A stretch of 5,404 nucleotides of DNA from UBA965 sp046303375 (lineage in GTDB: Bacteria > Chloroflexota > Chloroflexia > Chloroflexales > Roseiflexaceae): contig JBKCGB010000008.1 of NCBI GenBank assembly GCA_046303375.1, forward strand, positions 1 to 5,404. Reading direction: 5' to 3'. Each line of letters opens with the position of its first letter. Positions within the stretch are counted from its first letter, which is position 1. The translations under genes were made by a program, and so were the position numbers. Under the pieces are notes generated by a model. That model had not been told where the DNA came from, searched no databases, and saw only the letters and a list, made by a program, of their open reading frames with translations. Shown piece by piece: positions 1 through 5,254 of the stretch.

Positions 1-1365
1 AAAAATCTCGTCACTGGCCGCGGCAATCCCCAATCCCTGCGCCACACCCGTAAACGGATCCATTTCGACCATGGCGGCACTGCCGAAGCGTTTGGTGAGC
101 ATGCGCACAAACGCTGGGATGCGTGAAGAACCACCAGTGCGCAGTACCACGGTGATATCGTCGTGGCTGAGCCCTGCTGTAGCTACAGCACGGTCGACGC
201 AGGCCGCCACGGCACGCACGTCGGGCCCGATGAGGCGTTCAAAGTCCCAGCGTTCGACTGATTGCTCGATATCAATGCCGGGGACGTGCATTGATATGTT
301 GACATGTTCGTGCTCGCTGAGAGCCACTTTGGCGCGTTCGACTGCTTCAAATAAAGTGAGGCCGTAGTTTTGTGAAGTGAGCACCACGAGTTGCTGAATG
401 AGTTGTGGCTGATTGCTGGTGCCTAGGAGTTGTTGGAACAAATTGTGATACTTGGGGTGCGCCAATTCAAAAATATGTTGCCATTCACTGAGCATGTCGC
501 TAATTGATGCAGGAAAGGGCATGCGCAGCGGACCAATTTTGGATTCGGTGCCAAAATGTGGCAAGAGTTTGCCCACCATCAAGCGCCGATCGATGATGTC
601 ACCACCCACTGGTACGCCATCATTGCTCAGCACACGACTCCCGCCGCGGCCATCTGTTTCGATGATAGTCACGTCGAGCGTACCACCACCGAAATCAAAA
701 ACTAGCGCACGCTGATTGGCAGGGGCGCGGAGTGCATACAGCAGCGCTGCTGCGTTTGGTTCCGGCAAAAAGGCAAATTCGGGGAGCTCGGCGAGCTGGC
801 AGGCCAGGCGCATCCGTGCCAAGGCTGCTGCATGAATCTGCGGGTCTTCGCTGTAGTTGACCGGTCGGCCGATAACCATGCGTGTCACCGGTGTGCCGAG
901 CACGTCTTCGACGCGTGTGCGTATCATGCGGAGGACGATGGCGATGAGTGCTTCGAGTGTTTTCCGCTCACCAAAGACTTCGGTATCGATGTAGTCCACG
1001 TCACGCAGGTGTGATTTGAGCGACTGAAACAGGCGTCCGGGGATGTTTTGGTCGACCATGGCGCCGAGCGCTTGTTTGATAACATTACCACCGCCGTCGT
1101 ATATCTCCGTCTCACCAAAGTTTTGCCACGCATATTCGATTTGTCGTCCTACATTGGACTGAATAAAGCGATCAATGGCTTCACGACCAATGAAACGTGC
1201 CCCAGGTTGATATGTTTTGCCATTAAACTCACGCATGATAAACAACGTGGTGCGCATCACCTTGGGGTTGATGCTAAATGAATCGAGTGGCAAGAGGGTC
1301 ACATTTGTGCCATCATAGAGAGAGACACTTGAATTGGTGGTACCAAAGTCGAGACCGATATGCAT
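1..1365 (-). CDS. Hsp70-family (YegD/DnaK-like) ATPase, C-terminus cut by window edge
   Basis: The minus strand is open for 455 codons from an ATG at 1365 to the window edge. The N-terminus MHIGLDFGTTNSSVS is the Hsp70/actin phosphate-1 loop. LVFDFGGGTLDVTII (about residues 221-235) is phosphate-2, and LRTGGSSRIPAFVRML (about 408-423) is the adenosine motif. EPNAAALLYAL (202-212) and DPFTGVAQGLGIAAA (436-450) match the connect-1 and connect-2 helices. SLKSHL (115-120) probably holds the catalytic lysine that DnaK has near residue 70. All nucleotide-binding elements are present, so an active cytoplasmic ATPase is expected. The adenosine motif lies near residue 410, against about 340 in DnaK, so the nucleotide-binding domain carries insertions, as in the roughly 450-residue YegD group. 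By analogy little should be missing, and no peptide-binding domain is visible. Client and role cannot be read from the sequence. The start is firm because the motif begins at residue 3; a GAGAGG ribosome-binding site lies 8 bases upstream. Confidence 0.93.
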   Translation of the reverse strand, partial: MHIGLDFGTTNSSVSLYDGTNVTLLPLDSFSINPKVMRTTLFIMREFNGKTYQPGARFIGREAIDRFIQSNVGRQIEYAWQNFGETEIYDGGGNVIKQALGAMVDQNIPGRLFQSLKSHLRDVDYIDTEVFGERKTLEALIAIVLRMIRTRVEDVLGTPVTRMVIGRPVNYSEDPQIHAAALARMRLACQLAELPEFAFLPEPNAAALLYALRAPANQRALVFDFGGGTLDVTIIETDGRGGSRVLSNDGVPVGGDIIDRRLMVGKLLPHFGTESKIGPLRMPFPASISDMLSEWQHIFELAHPKYHNLFQQLLGTSNQPQLIQQLVVLTSQNYGLTLFEAVERAKVALSEHEHVNISMHVPGIDIEQSVERWDFERLIGPDVRAVAACVDRAVATAGLSHDDITVVLRTGGSSRIPAFVRMLTKRFGSAAMVEMDPFTGVAQGLGIAAASDEIF

Positions 1366-1379
1366 AGGAGGAACCTCTC
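1366..1379. promoter_or_regulatory. Shared divergent ribosome-binding site palindrome
   Basis: Only 14 bases separate the start codons of the Hsp70-like gene (minus) and pyrE (plus). They read AGGAGGAACCTCTC on the plus strand. The core GAGG-AA-CCTC is an inverted repeat. AGGAGG (1366-1371) is the ribosome-binding site for pyrE, 8 bases before its ATG. The complementary GAGAGG (plus 1374-1379) is the ribosome-binding site for the Hsp70-like gene, 8 bases before its ATG. There is no room for a promoter here, so each transcript must start at or inside the neighbouring coding region. Confidence 0.8.
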
Positions 1380-2003
1380 ATGAGCAATAATCAAACAACG
1401 GTGGCCCGTGTCTTGTTGCAGGCCAAAGCGGTGCTGTTGCGCCCGCACGAGCCCTTTACCTTTGCCTCGGGCATCAAGTCACCCATCTACTGCGATAATC
1501 GCCTGCTGATTGGCAACGTGACCGCACGGCGCGCCGTCAGCGACGCCTTTGCACAGCTAGTGGGCGCCACTGCCATCGTGGCTGGCACGGCGACGGCAGG
1601 TATCCCGTGGGCTGCCTGGGTAGCCGAGCGCGCCGATCGCCCCATGGCGTATGTGCGCAGTGGCGCCAAAGCACACGGGCGTGGGCGCCAAGTCGAAGGC
1701 GCCGATATCAATGGCGCCGATGTGCTCTTGCTCGAAGACACGGTCTCGACGGGCGAAAGTGCGGTGACTGCTATCGAGGCATTATACACCGAGGGAGCAC
1801 GCAGTGTGACCTGTGCTTGTATCTTTACCTACGGTTGGCAAGCCACGTTTGACCGCTTTGTAGCCGCCAAGGCACCGCTGACCACGCTCACGTGGCTCAC
1901 CCCCGTGCTCGATGTGGCCGTGGCTGAGCAGTACATTGCCGCCAGCGATCGTGCTATGGTCGAGGCCTGGTCAAACAATCCACAAGCATGGGGGCGTGCG
2001 TAG
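1380..2003 (+). CDS. pyrE: Orotate phosphoribosyltransferase
   Basis: This 207-residue cytoplasmic enzyme makes orotidine 5'-monophosphate and pyrophosphate from orotate and PRPP, the fifth step of de novo UMP synthesis; it normally works as a dimer. FTFASGIKSPIYCDNR (residues 26-41) is the orotate/PRPP-binding N-terminal segment. YVRSGAKAHGRGRQVEG (91-107) is the flexible catalytic loop, with Arg93, Lys97 and His99 at the positions of the E. coli Arg99, Lys103 and His105. VLLLEDTVSTGES (115-127) is the type I phosphoribosyltransferase PRPP motif with acidic pair Glu119-Asp120. Length is typical of the family. The RSxAK form of the loop resembles Gram-positive enzymes more than the RKxxK form of E. 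coli. An AGGAGG 8 bases before the ATG fixes the start. No other pyr gene is in the window. The gap to the next gene on the same strand is about 80 bases, so co-transcription is possible. Confidence 0.95.
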   Translation: MSNNQTTVARVLLQAKAVLLRPHEPFTFASGIKSPIYCDNRLLIGNVTARRAVSDAFAQLVGATAIVAGTATAGIPWAAWVAERADRPMAYVRSGAKAHGRGRQVEGADINGADVLLLEDTVSTGESAVTAIEALYTEGARSVTCACIFTYGWQATFDRFVAAKAPLTTLTWLTPVLDVAVAEQYIAASDRAMVEAWSNNPQAWGRA

Positions 2004-2023
2004 TATGTTGTAGGACTGGAGAT

Positions 2024-2057
2024 GTCACCGCGCTATGGAAGGTGACCTGTCATAGTG
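2024..2057 (+). other. Interlocking inverted repeats, possible pseudoknot in the pyrE-CIA30 gap
   Basis: Two stems overlap in a pseudoknot-like order. Stem 1 pairs GTCACC (2024-2029) with GGTGAC (2041-2046). Stem 2 pairs CGCTATGG (2031-2038) with TCATAGTG (2050-2057), 8 pairs including two G-U. The connecting loops would be about 1, 2 and 3 bases, which is sterically reasonable for an H-type pseudoknot; alternatively the two hairpins exclude each other. No U-tract follows, so this is not an intrinsic terminator. It ends 26 bases before the GTG/ATG start region of the CIA30 gene. The stems are short enough that chance cannot be excluded. Confidence 0.35.
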
Positions 2058-2086
2058 ATAATGCGCTGGAAGGGACCCATACGGTG

Positions 2087-2701
2087 ATGCGGATTTTGAT
2101 TGTGGCATGTATCGTGGCACTCACCGCAGGGATTCTCAACGGAGCTGCTGCGCTCGCTGATTATCTGGCGGCGCGACAGCCCGCCAAAGCACCTGACGAA
2201 GAGCGAGGTTTTGTCTTGATTGATTTCACCAAGCCGGATGCGACGAGTGCCTGGTTTAGCCTGAATGACGGCGTGATGGGCGGCGTGAGTCGGAGTGCGC
2301 TCGTGCCCACGGACACAGGGAGTGCTATCTTTCAAGGCATCGTCAGCTTCGAAAACAACGGTGGCTTTGCCACCATGCAGACTAATTTTGCACCGGCCCG
2401 TAATCTGCGCGTCTACGACGGGTTGCAGTTGCGTGTGCGCAGTGACGGCAAGCGCTACGGCATCTACTTGCGCACAGCGCAACAATCAGTCGTCTACCAA
2501 GCCACTTTTGTCGCCCCACGGGATGAATGGCATGAGGTGCGCCTGCGCTGGAGTGACTTTGTGCCGACGCGCTTTGGGCGCCAGGTGCGTGCCGATGCCC
2601 TCGATCCCAGCGACATCCGCGCGCTCAGCCTGCTGATCGAATTCAAACAAGAGGGGCCATTCGCCCTCGAAGTCAAGCATATTGGGGTGTTTGAGGAATA
2701 A
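2087..2701 (+). CDS. Exported CIA30-domain protein
   Basis: This 204-residue protein has an N-terminal hydrophobic segment (about residues 3-24, RILIVACIVALTAGI onward), which is a signal peptide or membrane anchor. After a short linker, residues 41-202 form a CIA30 domain (family of complex I intermediate-associated protein 30), a beta-sandwich resembling carbohydrate-binding modules. The hallmark is WFSLNDGVMGGVS (56-68), followed by the expected FENNGGFATM (88-97), the D-G-L-x-L-R-V-R strand (111-118) and W-x-x-V-R-L-x-W-x-D-F (148-158). In mitochondria CIA30 assists complex I assembly; in bacteria its role is mostly unknown and may be ligand binding outside the membrane. I chose ATG 2087 because the signal sequence starts there. 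GTG 2084 is equally possible and sits 8 bases after AAGGGA (2070-2075). A longer in-frame start at 1988 would overlap pyrE and put 33 unlikely residues before the signal sequence. Confidence 0.85.
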   Translation: MRILIVACIVALTAGILNGAAALADYLAARQPAKAPDEERGFVLIDFTKPDATSAWFSLNDGVMGGVSRSALVPTDTGSAIFQGIVSFENNGGFATMQTNFAPARNLRVYDGLQLRVRSDGKRYGIYLRTAQQSVVYQATFVAPRDEWHEVRLRWSDFVPTRFGRQVRADALDPSDIRALSLLIEFKQEGPFALEVKHIGVFEE

Positions 2702-2720
2702 AAACAGCCACTCGTGTGGC
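2699..2720 (-). terminator. Intrinsic terminator of the antitoxin-like gene
   Basis: On the minus strand GCCAC-ACGA-GTGGC forms a 5-bp stem with a 4-base loop (2720 to 2707), followed by TG and TTTTT (2704-2700). It begins 3 bases after the stop codon of the minus-strand ribbon-helix-helix gene. Its U-tract is the complement of the TAA stop region of the convergent CIA30 gene. On the plus strand the hairpin is followed by GTATTACTC, so it would terminate poorly in that direction. Confidence 0.75.
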
Positions 2721-2723
2721 GTA

Positions 2724-2975
2724 TTACTCATCACCCATGAGTGTGACCATCTTTTCGAGCGCCACAATCTCGTCACGACTCATCTGCGCTAACGGCGCCT
2801 GCGCATCAGCGGGAATGATGGGGATTGCATGCGCTGGTTGCGATGTGTGGGATGGCGCATTCAGTCCGTTGCGTATGTATTCGGCGACCAAATCATGCAT
2901 GGTGCGTCCCTGTTGGGCAGCCCGAATTGTGACGGCACGGACCAGATTGTCGGGGAGGTCGATTGTTGTCTTCAT
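2724..2975 (-). CDS. Solitary VapB-like ribbon-helix-helix antitoxin
   Basis: This 83-residue protein begins MKTTIDLPDNLVRAV and continues to about residue 38 with a strand followed by two helices, the ribbon-helix-helix DNA-binding fold (dimer, strand in the major groove). The sequence pattern is that of VapB-family antitoxins. A proline-rich linker (about 41-61, including IPIIPADAQAP) leads to a short amphipathic helix (about 65-80), the region where such antitoxins usually bind their toxin. No VapC PIN-domain or other toxin gene follows: an intrinsic terminator comes directly after the stop and the next gene is on the other strand. The start ATG is the first codon of the fold and sits 6 bases after the predicted -10 box, so the mRNA is likely leaderless. 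Autoregulation is likely because a long inverted repeat covers the promoter. It could alternatively be a stand-alone repressor or control a toxin elsewhere. Confidence 0.8.
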   Translation of the reverse strand: MKTTIDLPDNLVRAVTIRAAQQGRTMHDLVAEYIRNGLNAPSHTSQPAHAIPIIPADAQAPLAQMSRDEIVALEKMVTLMGDE

Positions 2976-3005
2976 AGACCTAGCATATCAACGTGCTGGG
3001 TCTAT
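2974..3005. promoter_or_regulatory. Operator: 32-bp inverted repeat over the antitoxin promoter
   Basis: ATAGACCTAGCA (2974-2985) and TGCTGGGTCTAT (2994-3005) are complementary at 11 of 12 positions, separated by 8 bases. The repeat begins inside the start codon of the ribbon-helix-helix gene, covers its -10 box and reaches to within one base of its -35 box. Size, symmetry and position fit a site bound by two dimers of an autorepressing ribbon-helix-helix protein. The binding protein is inferred from the neighbouring gene. Confidence 0.7.
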
Positions 3006-3011
3006 TGTCAA
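2982..3011 (-). promoter_or_regulatory. Sigma70-type promoter of the antitoxin-like gene
   Basis: On the minus strand a perfect TTGACA (3011 to 3006) is followed after 18 bases by TATGCT (2987 to 2982), which matches 4 of 6 bases of the consensus. The -10 box ends 6 bases before the ATG at 2975, so transcription should start at or within a base or two of the start codon. This implies a leaderless mRNA; only a weak AGGT lies just ahead of the ATG. Confidence 0.7.
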
Positions 3012-3057
3012 TGATGCGAGTGACCTGATTGGGCGATGTTTCGTGGTGCGGTTATCG
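2992..3057 (+). pseudogene. Remnant of the 3' end of a duplicated esterase gene
   Basis: Read in frame from 2992, this stretch encodes RAGSIVNDASDLIGRCFVVR and then TTA. It aligns without gaps to the C-terminus of the esterase 980 bases downstream (RTDSLFVDASDLIGQFFMAQ and stop TAA, up to 4034). By hand count 46 of 66 bases agree across the aligned codons, and 21 of 22 agree in the core at 3013-3034. The TAA stop corresponds to a TTA here. Differences include a synonymous AGC/AGT change. No start, nucleophile motif or other upstream esterase sequence remains. The antitoxin operator and promoter occupy the truncation point. I interpret it as the leftover tail of a tandem paralog, now non-coding. 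Confidence 0.6.
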
Positions 3058-3067
3058 GGCGTAAGCA

Positions 3068-3098
3068 TTGTCGATGAAAATGAGCAACGTAGTATATT
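3068..3098 (+). promoter_or_regulatory. Weak candidate promoter for the esterase
   Basis: TTGTCG (3068-3073) and TATATT (3093-3098) resemble -35 and -10 boxes (4 of 6 and 5 of 6 matches), but the 19-base spacer is long. A start near 3105 would give a leader of about 115 bases. TATACT at 3116-3121 is an alternative -10 box with no recognisable -35. Between them lies T7-CC-A6 (3097-3111), probably curved DNA. The rest of the gap to 3218 holds nothing I recognise. Confidence 0.3.
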
Positions 3099-3218
3099 TT
3101 TTTCCAAAAAAGGCGTATACTTGCAGGGAAGTCACACACAAGAACGAAAAGTCCCCGATGCGCGGGTCGATGATATGGACTCATATGTGCAAGCGCATGT
3201 GTCACACCCACGCGAGTT

Positions 3219-4034
3219 ATGATGAACACGGATACATACCACACATTTGCTGATGGCGATACGCCACGCGAATATGGATTGTATCTGCCACCACGACTGG
3301 GCGCTGATGCCCCGTTGGTCTTTGTGCTGCATGGCTTTACCGACGATGCCATGTTGATCCGTGATACCACACAGATGAATGTGGTTGCCGACCGTTACGG
3401 CTTTGCGGTGGTCTATCCCCGTGGTACGCGTGACCGAGATGGGCGGCGCTTTTGGCAGGTGGGCTATGATTTTCATGCCAGTGAAATGGTGGATGACGAC
3501 GGCTTTTTGGTGGCACTCGCACACCATCTACAACAGACCTATCAGCTGAGTACCACACGGACTTTTATGACGGGCATGTCCAATGGTGGTGACATGGCGT
3601 ATGTGATGGCCTGCCGCCACCCCGACGTCTTTCGAGCAGTGGCGCCGGTGGTAGGCACCATGATGCGTAGTGGGCGTGATGCGTGTACGTCAGCGTCACC
3701 TGTGCCGCTGTTGGCGTTTAGTGGCACGGCGGATGGGACGACGTTATATGCGGGTGATATGGACAACCGTGATGGCTGGGGGGCGTATTTGGGCACCGAT
3801 GCGGTGATTGAATTTTGGCGCCACCACAACGGCTGTACGACTACGACCATGCAGGTGCTGCCAAATCCCAATGCGGCCGATCCCCGGCATGTTGAGGTGT
3901 ACACGTCCGTAGGGTGTCAGGCACCCGTCGTATTCTACAAAATCATCGGCGGTGGGCATGATTGGCCAGGGCGTACGGACTCGTTGTTTGTGGATGCGAG
4001 CGACCTGATTGGGCAATTTTTCATGGCACAGTAA
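3219..4034 (+). CDS. PHB-depolymerase/feruloyl-esterase-like alpha/beta hydrolase
   Basis: This 271-residue serine esterase has the alpha/beta hydrolase fold of the LpqC / PHB depolymerase family (Esterase_phd). LVFVLHGFTDDA (33-44) is the oxyanion strand-turn. GMSNGG (119-124) holds the nucleophile Ser121. GTADGT (169-174) probably holds the catalytic Asp172. GGGHDWPG (244-251) holds the catalytic His247 in the family's typical setting. The likely reaction is hydrolysis of a carboxylic ester such as a polyhydroxyalkanoate oligomer or a sugar-linked phenolic ester; the true substrate cannot be told. Relatives are often secreted, yet there is no signal peptide here, and the frame upstream is closed by a TGA at 3171, so a cytoplasmic enzyme is expected. 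Cys206 and Cys233 might pair. The start is the first of two adjacent ATGs; the ribosome-binding site is poor (only GCGAG nearby), so weak translation is possible. The gene ends convergently with the serine hydrolase. Confidence 0.88.
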   Translation: MMNTDTYHTFADGDTPREYGLYLPPRLGADAPLVFVLHGFTDDAMLIRDTTQMNVVADRYGFAVVYPRGTRDRDGRRFWQVGYDFHASEMVDDDGFLVALAHHLQQTYQLSTTRTFMTGMSNGGDMAYVMACRHPDVFRAVAPVVGTMMRSGRDACTSASPVPLLAFSGTADGTTLYAGDMDNRDGWGAYLGTDAVIEFWRHHNGCTTTTMQVLPNPNAADPRHVEVYTSVGCQAPVVFYKIIGGGHDWPGRTDSLFVDASDLIGQFFMAQ

Positions 4035-4048
4035 TCGGTATACTCTTT

Positions 4049-4086
4049 AAAAAATACCCCACGGGATGGCATATCCATCCCGTGGG
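4049..4086 (-). terminator. Strong intrinsic terminator between convergent hydrolase genes
   Basis: CCCACGGGATGG (4058-4069) pairs perfectly with CCATCCCGTGGG (4075-4086), a 12-bp stem with a 5-base loop. Reading the minus strand, the hairpin is followed by GTATTTTTTAAAG, a good U-tract, 8 bases after the stop of the serine hydrolase. In the plus direction the hairpin is followed by TCGTCATTTT, so it should also stop esterase transcription, but less efficiently. Confidence 0.85.
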
Positions 4087-4094
4087 TCGTCATT

Positions 4095-5201
4095 TTAAGC
4101 GTTACGCAACGCGTCGCGCACACAGCTGGCCAAGATGTTTTTGAGCGAGGGCACATCGGGCATCAGCGTCATGCGGGTTTTGGTCATGGCAAAGGCCATC
4201 TCGAACTCGGGATCAGCAAATCCGGTGGGACCGCCGTAGCCACAATGCCCGAAGGCCGTGTCGCGGCTGCCGTAGAGCGGATTAGCGCGCCCCAGCTCCC
4301 AGCCCAGGGCATAGCCGGCTTCGGGGCGTTCGGGATTGTCGGTGCGTGCCCAGTACTGGGCGCGGGTAGCGTTGGCCACACGGTGCGGTGGCAGTAGGCG
4401 CACACCGTCGACACCGTTGCTGATCAGTGAGGCATAGACGCGCGCCACGGCGCGGGCGCTCGCCACCATGTTGGCTGCCGGGATGCAGGTGGCGAGGATC
4501 GCAGGATCATTGGCCATTATCGTCGGGTCGGGGAATGGATTGTCGGGATTTGCGAGGACTTCGGGGGTGGCATCGTGTGACAGCGGCACCACATCGCCTG
4601 CGCGTGATGCCGGCAGCCCCATAAACAGGTCGCTGATACCCAGCGGGGTGCAGATTGCCTGTTGAATAAAATCGCTGAATGACAGGTGTGTGACGGCTTC
4701 GGCGACTTTGGCGAGCGGCCAGCCGTACGTCAAGGCGTGGTAGACGTGCTGTTGTGCGGGTGGCAGGATGGGCTGCATGTCGGCCATGATGGCGCAGATG
4801 CGGTCGTAGTCGCGCATGACGGTGTAATCGGGTGCAGCCGATCGTGGCACTTCGTAGACGCCAGCGGTATGCGACATCAGGTGGCGGATGGTGATATTGC
4901 TCTTGCCGTGTGCCGCAAACTCCGGCCAGTAGTCGGCGATGGCGTCGTCGTATTCGATGAGGCGGCGCTCGGCGAGGATGTGCATGGCAGTGGCAGTGAT
5001 GCCCTTGGAGGTCGACCACACCAGCGTCATGTCGTTGGGGCGGAGCGGTGTGCCAGCCGCATCACGCGTGCCGCGTGTGATATCCACGATCAGCTGGCCA
5101 CGGTGATAGACAGCCAGTTGTACACCGGCTTCGTGGCCAGCGGCGATAGTGGTGTCGATGATGTCGGTCAGGGTGCGATGCAGGGCGGTGTAGTTGGGCA
5201 T
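4095..5201 (-). CDS. Serine hydrolase of the class C beta-lactamase / EstB esterase family
   Basis: This 368-residue protein has the beta-lactamase/transpeptidase fold (Beta-lactamase family, PF00144 type). WSTSK (62-66) contains the SxxK motif with nucleophile Ser63 and base Lys66. YHALTYGW (154-161) is the region of the second motif, Tyr154 being the likely catalytic tyrosine, as in EstB-like family VIII esterases. FGHCGYGGPTGFADPE (317-332) takes the place of the KTG box, with His319. LMSHTAGV (108-115) and PLGI (186-189) are further family landmarks. There is no signal peptide, so it is probably a cytoplasmic esterase or amide hydrolase rather than an antibiotic-resistance beta-lactamase, which would be exported. 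I chose ATG 5201 because the family fold begins soon after it and GAAGAGA lies 6 bases upstream. A longer in-frame start at 5312 would add 37 residues with no family resemblance. Confidence 0.88.
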   Translation of the reverse strand: MPNYTALHRTLTDIIDTTIAAGHEAGVQLAVYHRGQLIVDITRGTRDAAGTPLRPNDMTLVWSTSKGITATAMHILAERRLIEYDDAIADYWPEFAAHGKSNITIRHLMSHTAGVYEVPRSAAPDYTVMRDYDRICAIMADMQPILPPAQQHVYHALTYGWPLAKVAEAVTHLSFSDFIQQAICTPLGISDLFMGLPASRAGDVVPLSHDATPEVLANPDNPFPDPTIMANDPAILATCIPAANMVASARAVARVYASLISNGVDGVRLLPPHRVANATRAQYWARTDNPERPEAGYALGWELGRANPLYGSRDTAFGHCGYGGPTGFADPEFEMAFAMTKTRMTLMPDVPSLKNILASCVRDALRNA

Positions 5202-5254
5202 GGTGTGTCTCTTCTGTTGTACATCCGTTGAAACATGTGGTGTTGCTATGAAAA

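Noticed and set aside
1360..1383. Seven-codon plus-strand ORF (ATG CAT AGG...) containing the pyrE ribosome-binding site and ending in an ATGA overlap with pyrE
   Set aside because: It looks like a coupling leader peptide, but it has no convincing ribosome-binding site of its own, and its ATGCAT is fully explained as the palindromic start of the opposite gene.
1988..2086. Longer N-terminus for the CIA30 protein from ATG 1988
   Set aside because: It would overlap the end of pyrE, lacks a ribosome-binding site, and would place 33 cysteine-rich, unconserved-looking residues before a clear signal sequence.
2716..3222. 168-codon plus-strand ORF across the antitoxin gene
   Set aside because: Its first part is the antisense of the ribbon-helix-helix gene and it has no family resemblance. 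Only the esterase-like tail (2992-3057) is meaningful, reported as a remnant.
3068..3253. 61-codon plus-strand ORF overlapping the esterase start
   Set aside because: It overlaps the real gene in another frame, lacks a ribosome-binding site, and its composition is irregular.
3008..3370. 120-codon minus-strand ORF over the esterase promoter and start
   Set aside because: Low-complexity, His/Pro/Ser-rich translation with no motif; it is antisense to the esterase start and to the remnant.
4058..4086. Perfect 12-bp inverted repeat as an operator or mobile-element end
   Set aside because: Its position between two converging gene ends and the T-run on one side make it a terminator.
4507..5019. 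170-codon minus-strand ORF inside the serine hydrolase
   Set aside because: Arg/His-rich frame-shifted shadow of the hydrolase, which has clear catalytic motifs in its own frame.
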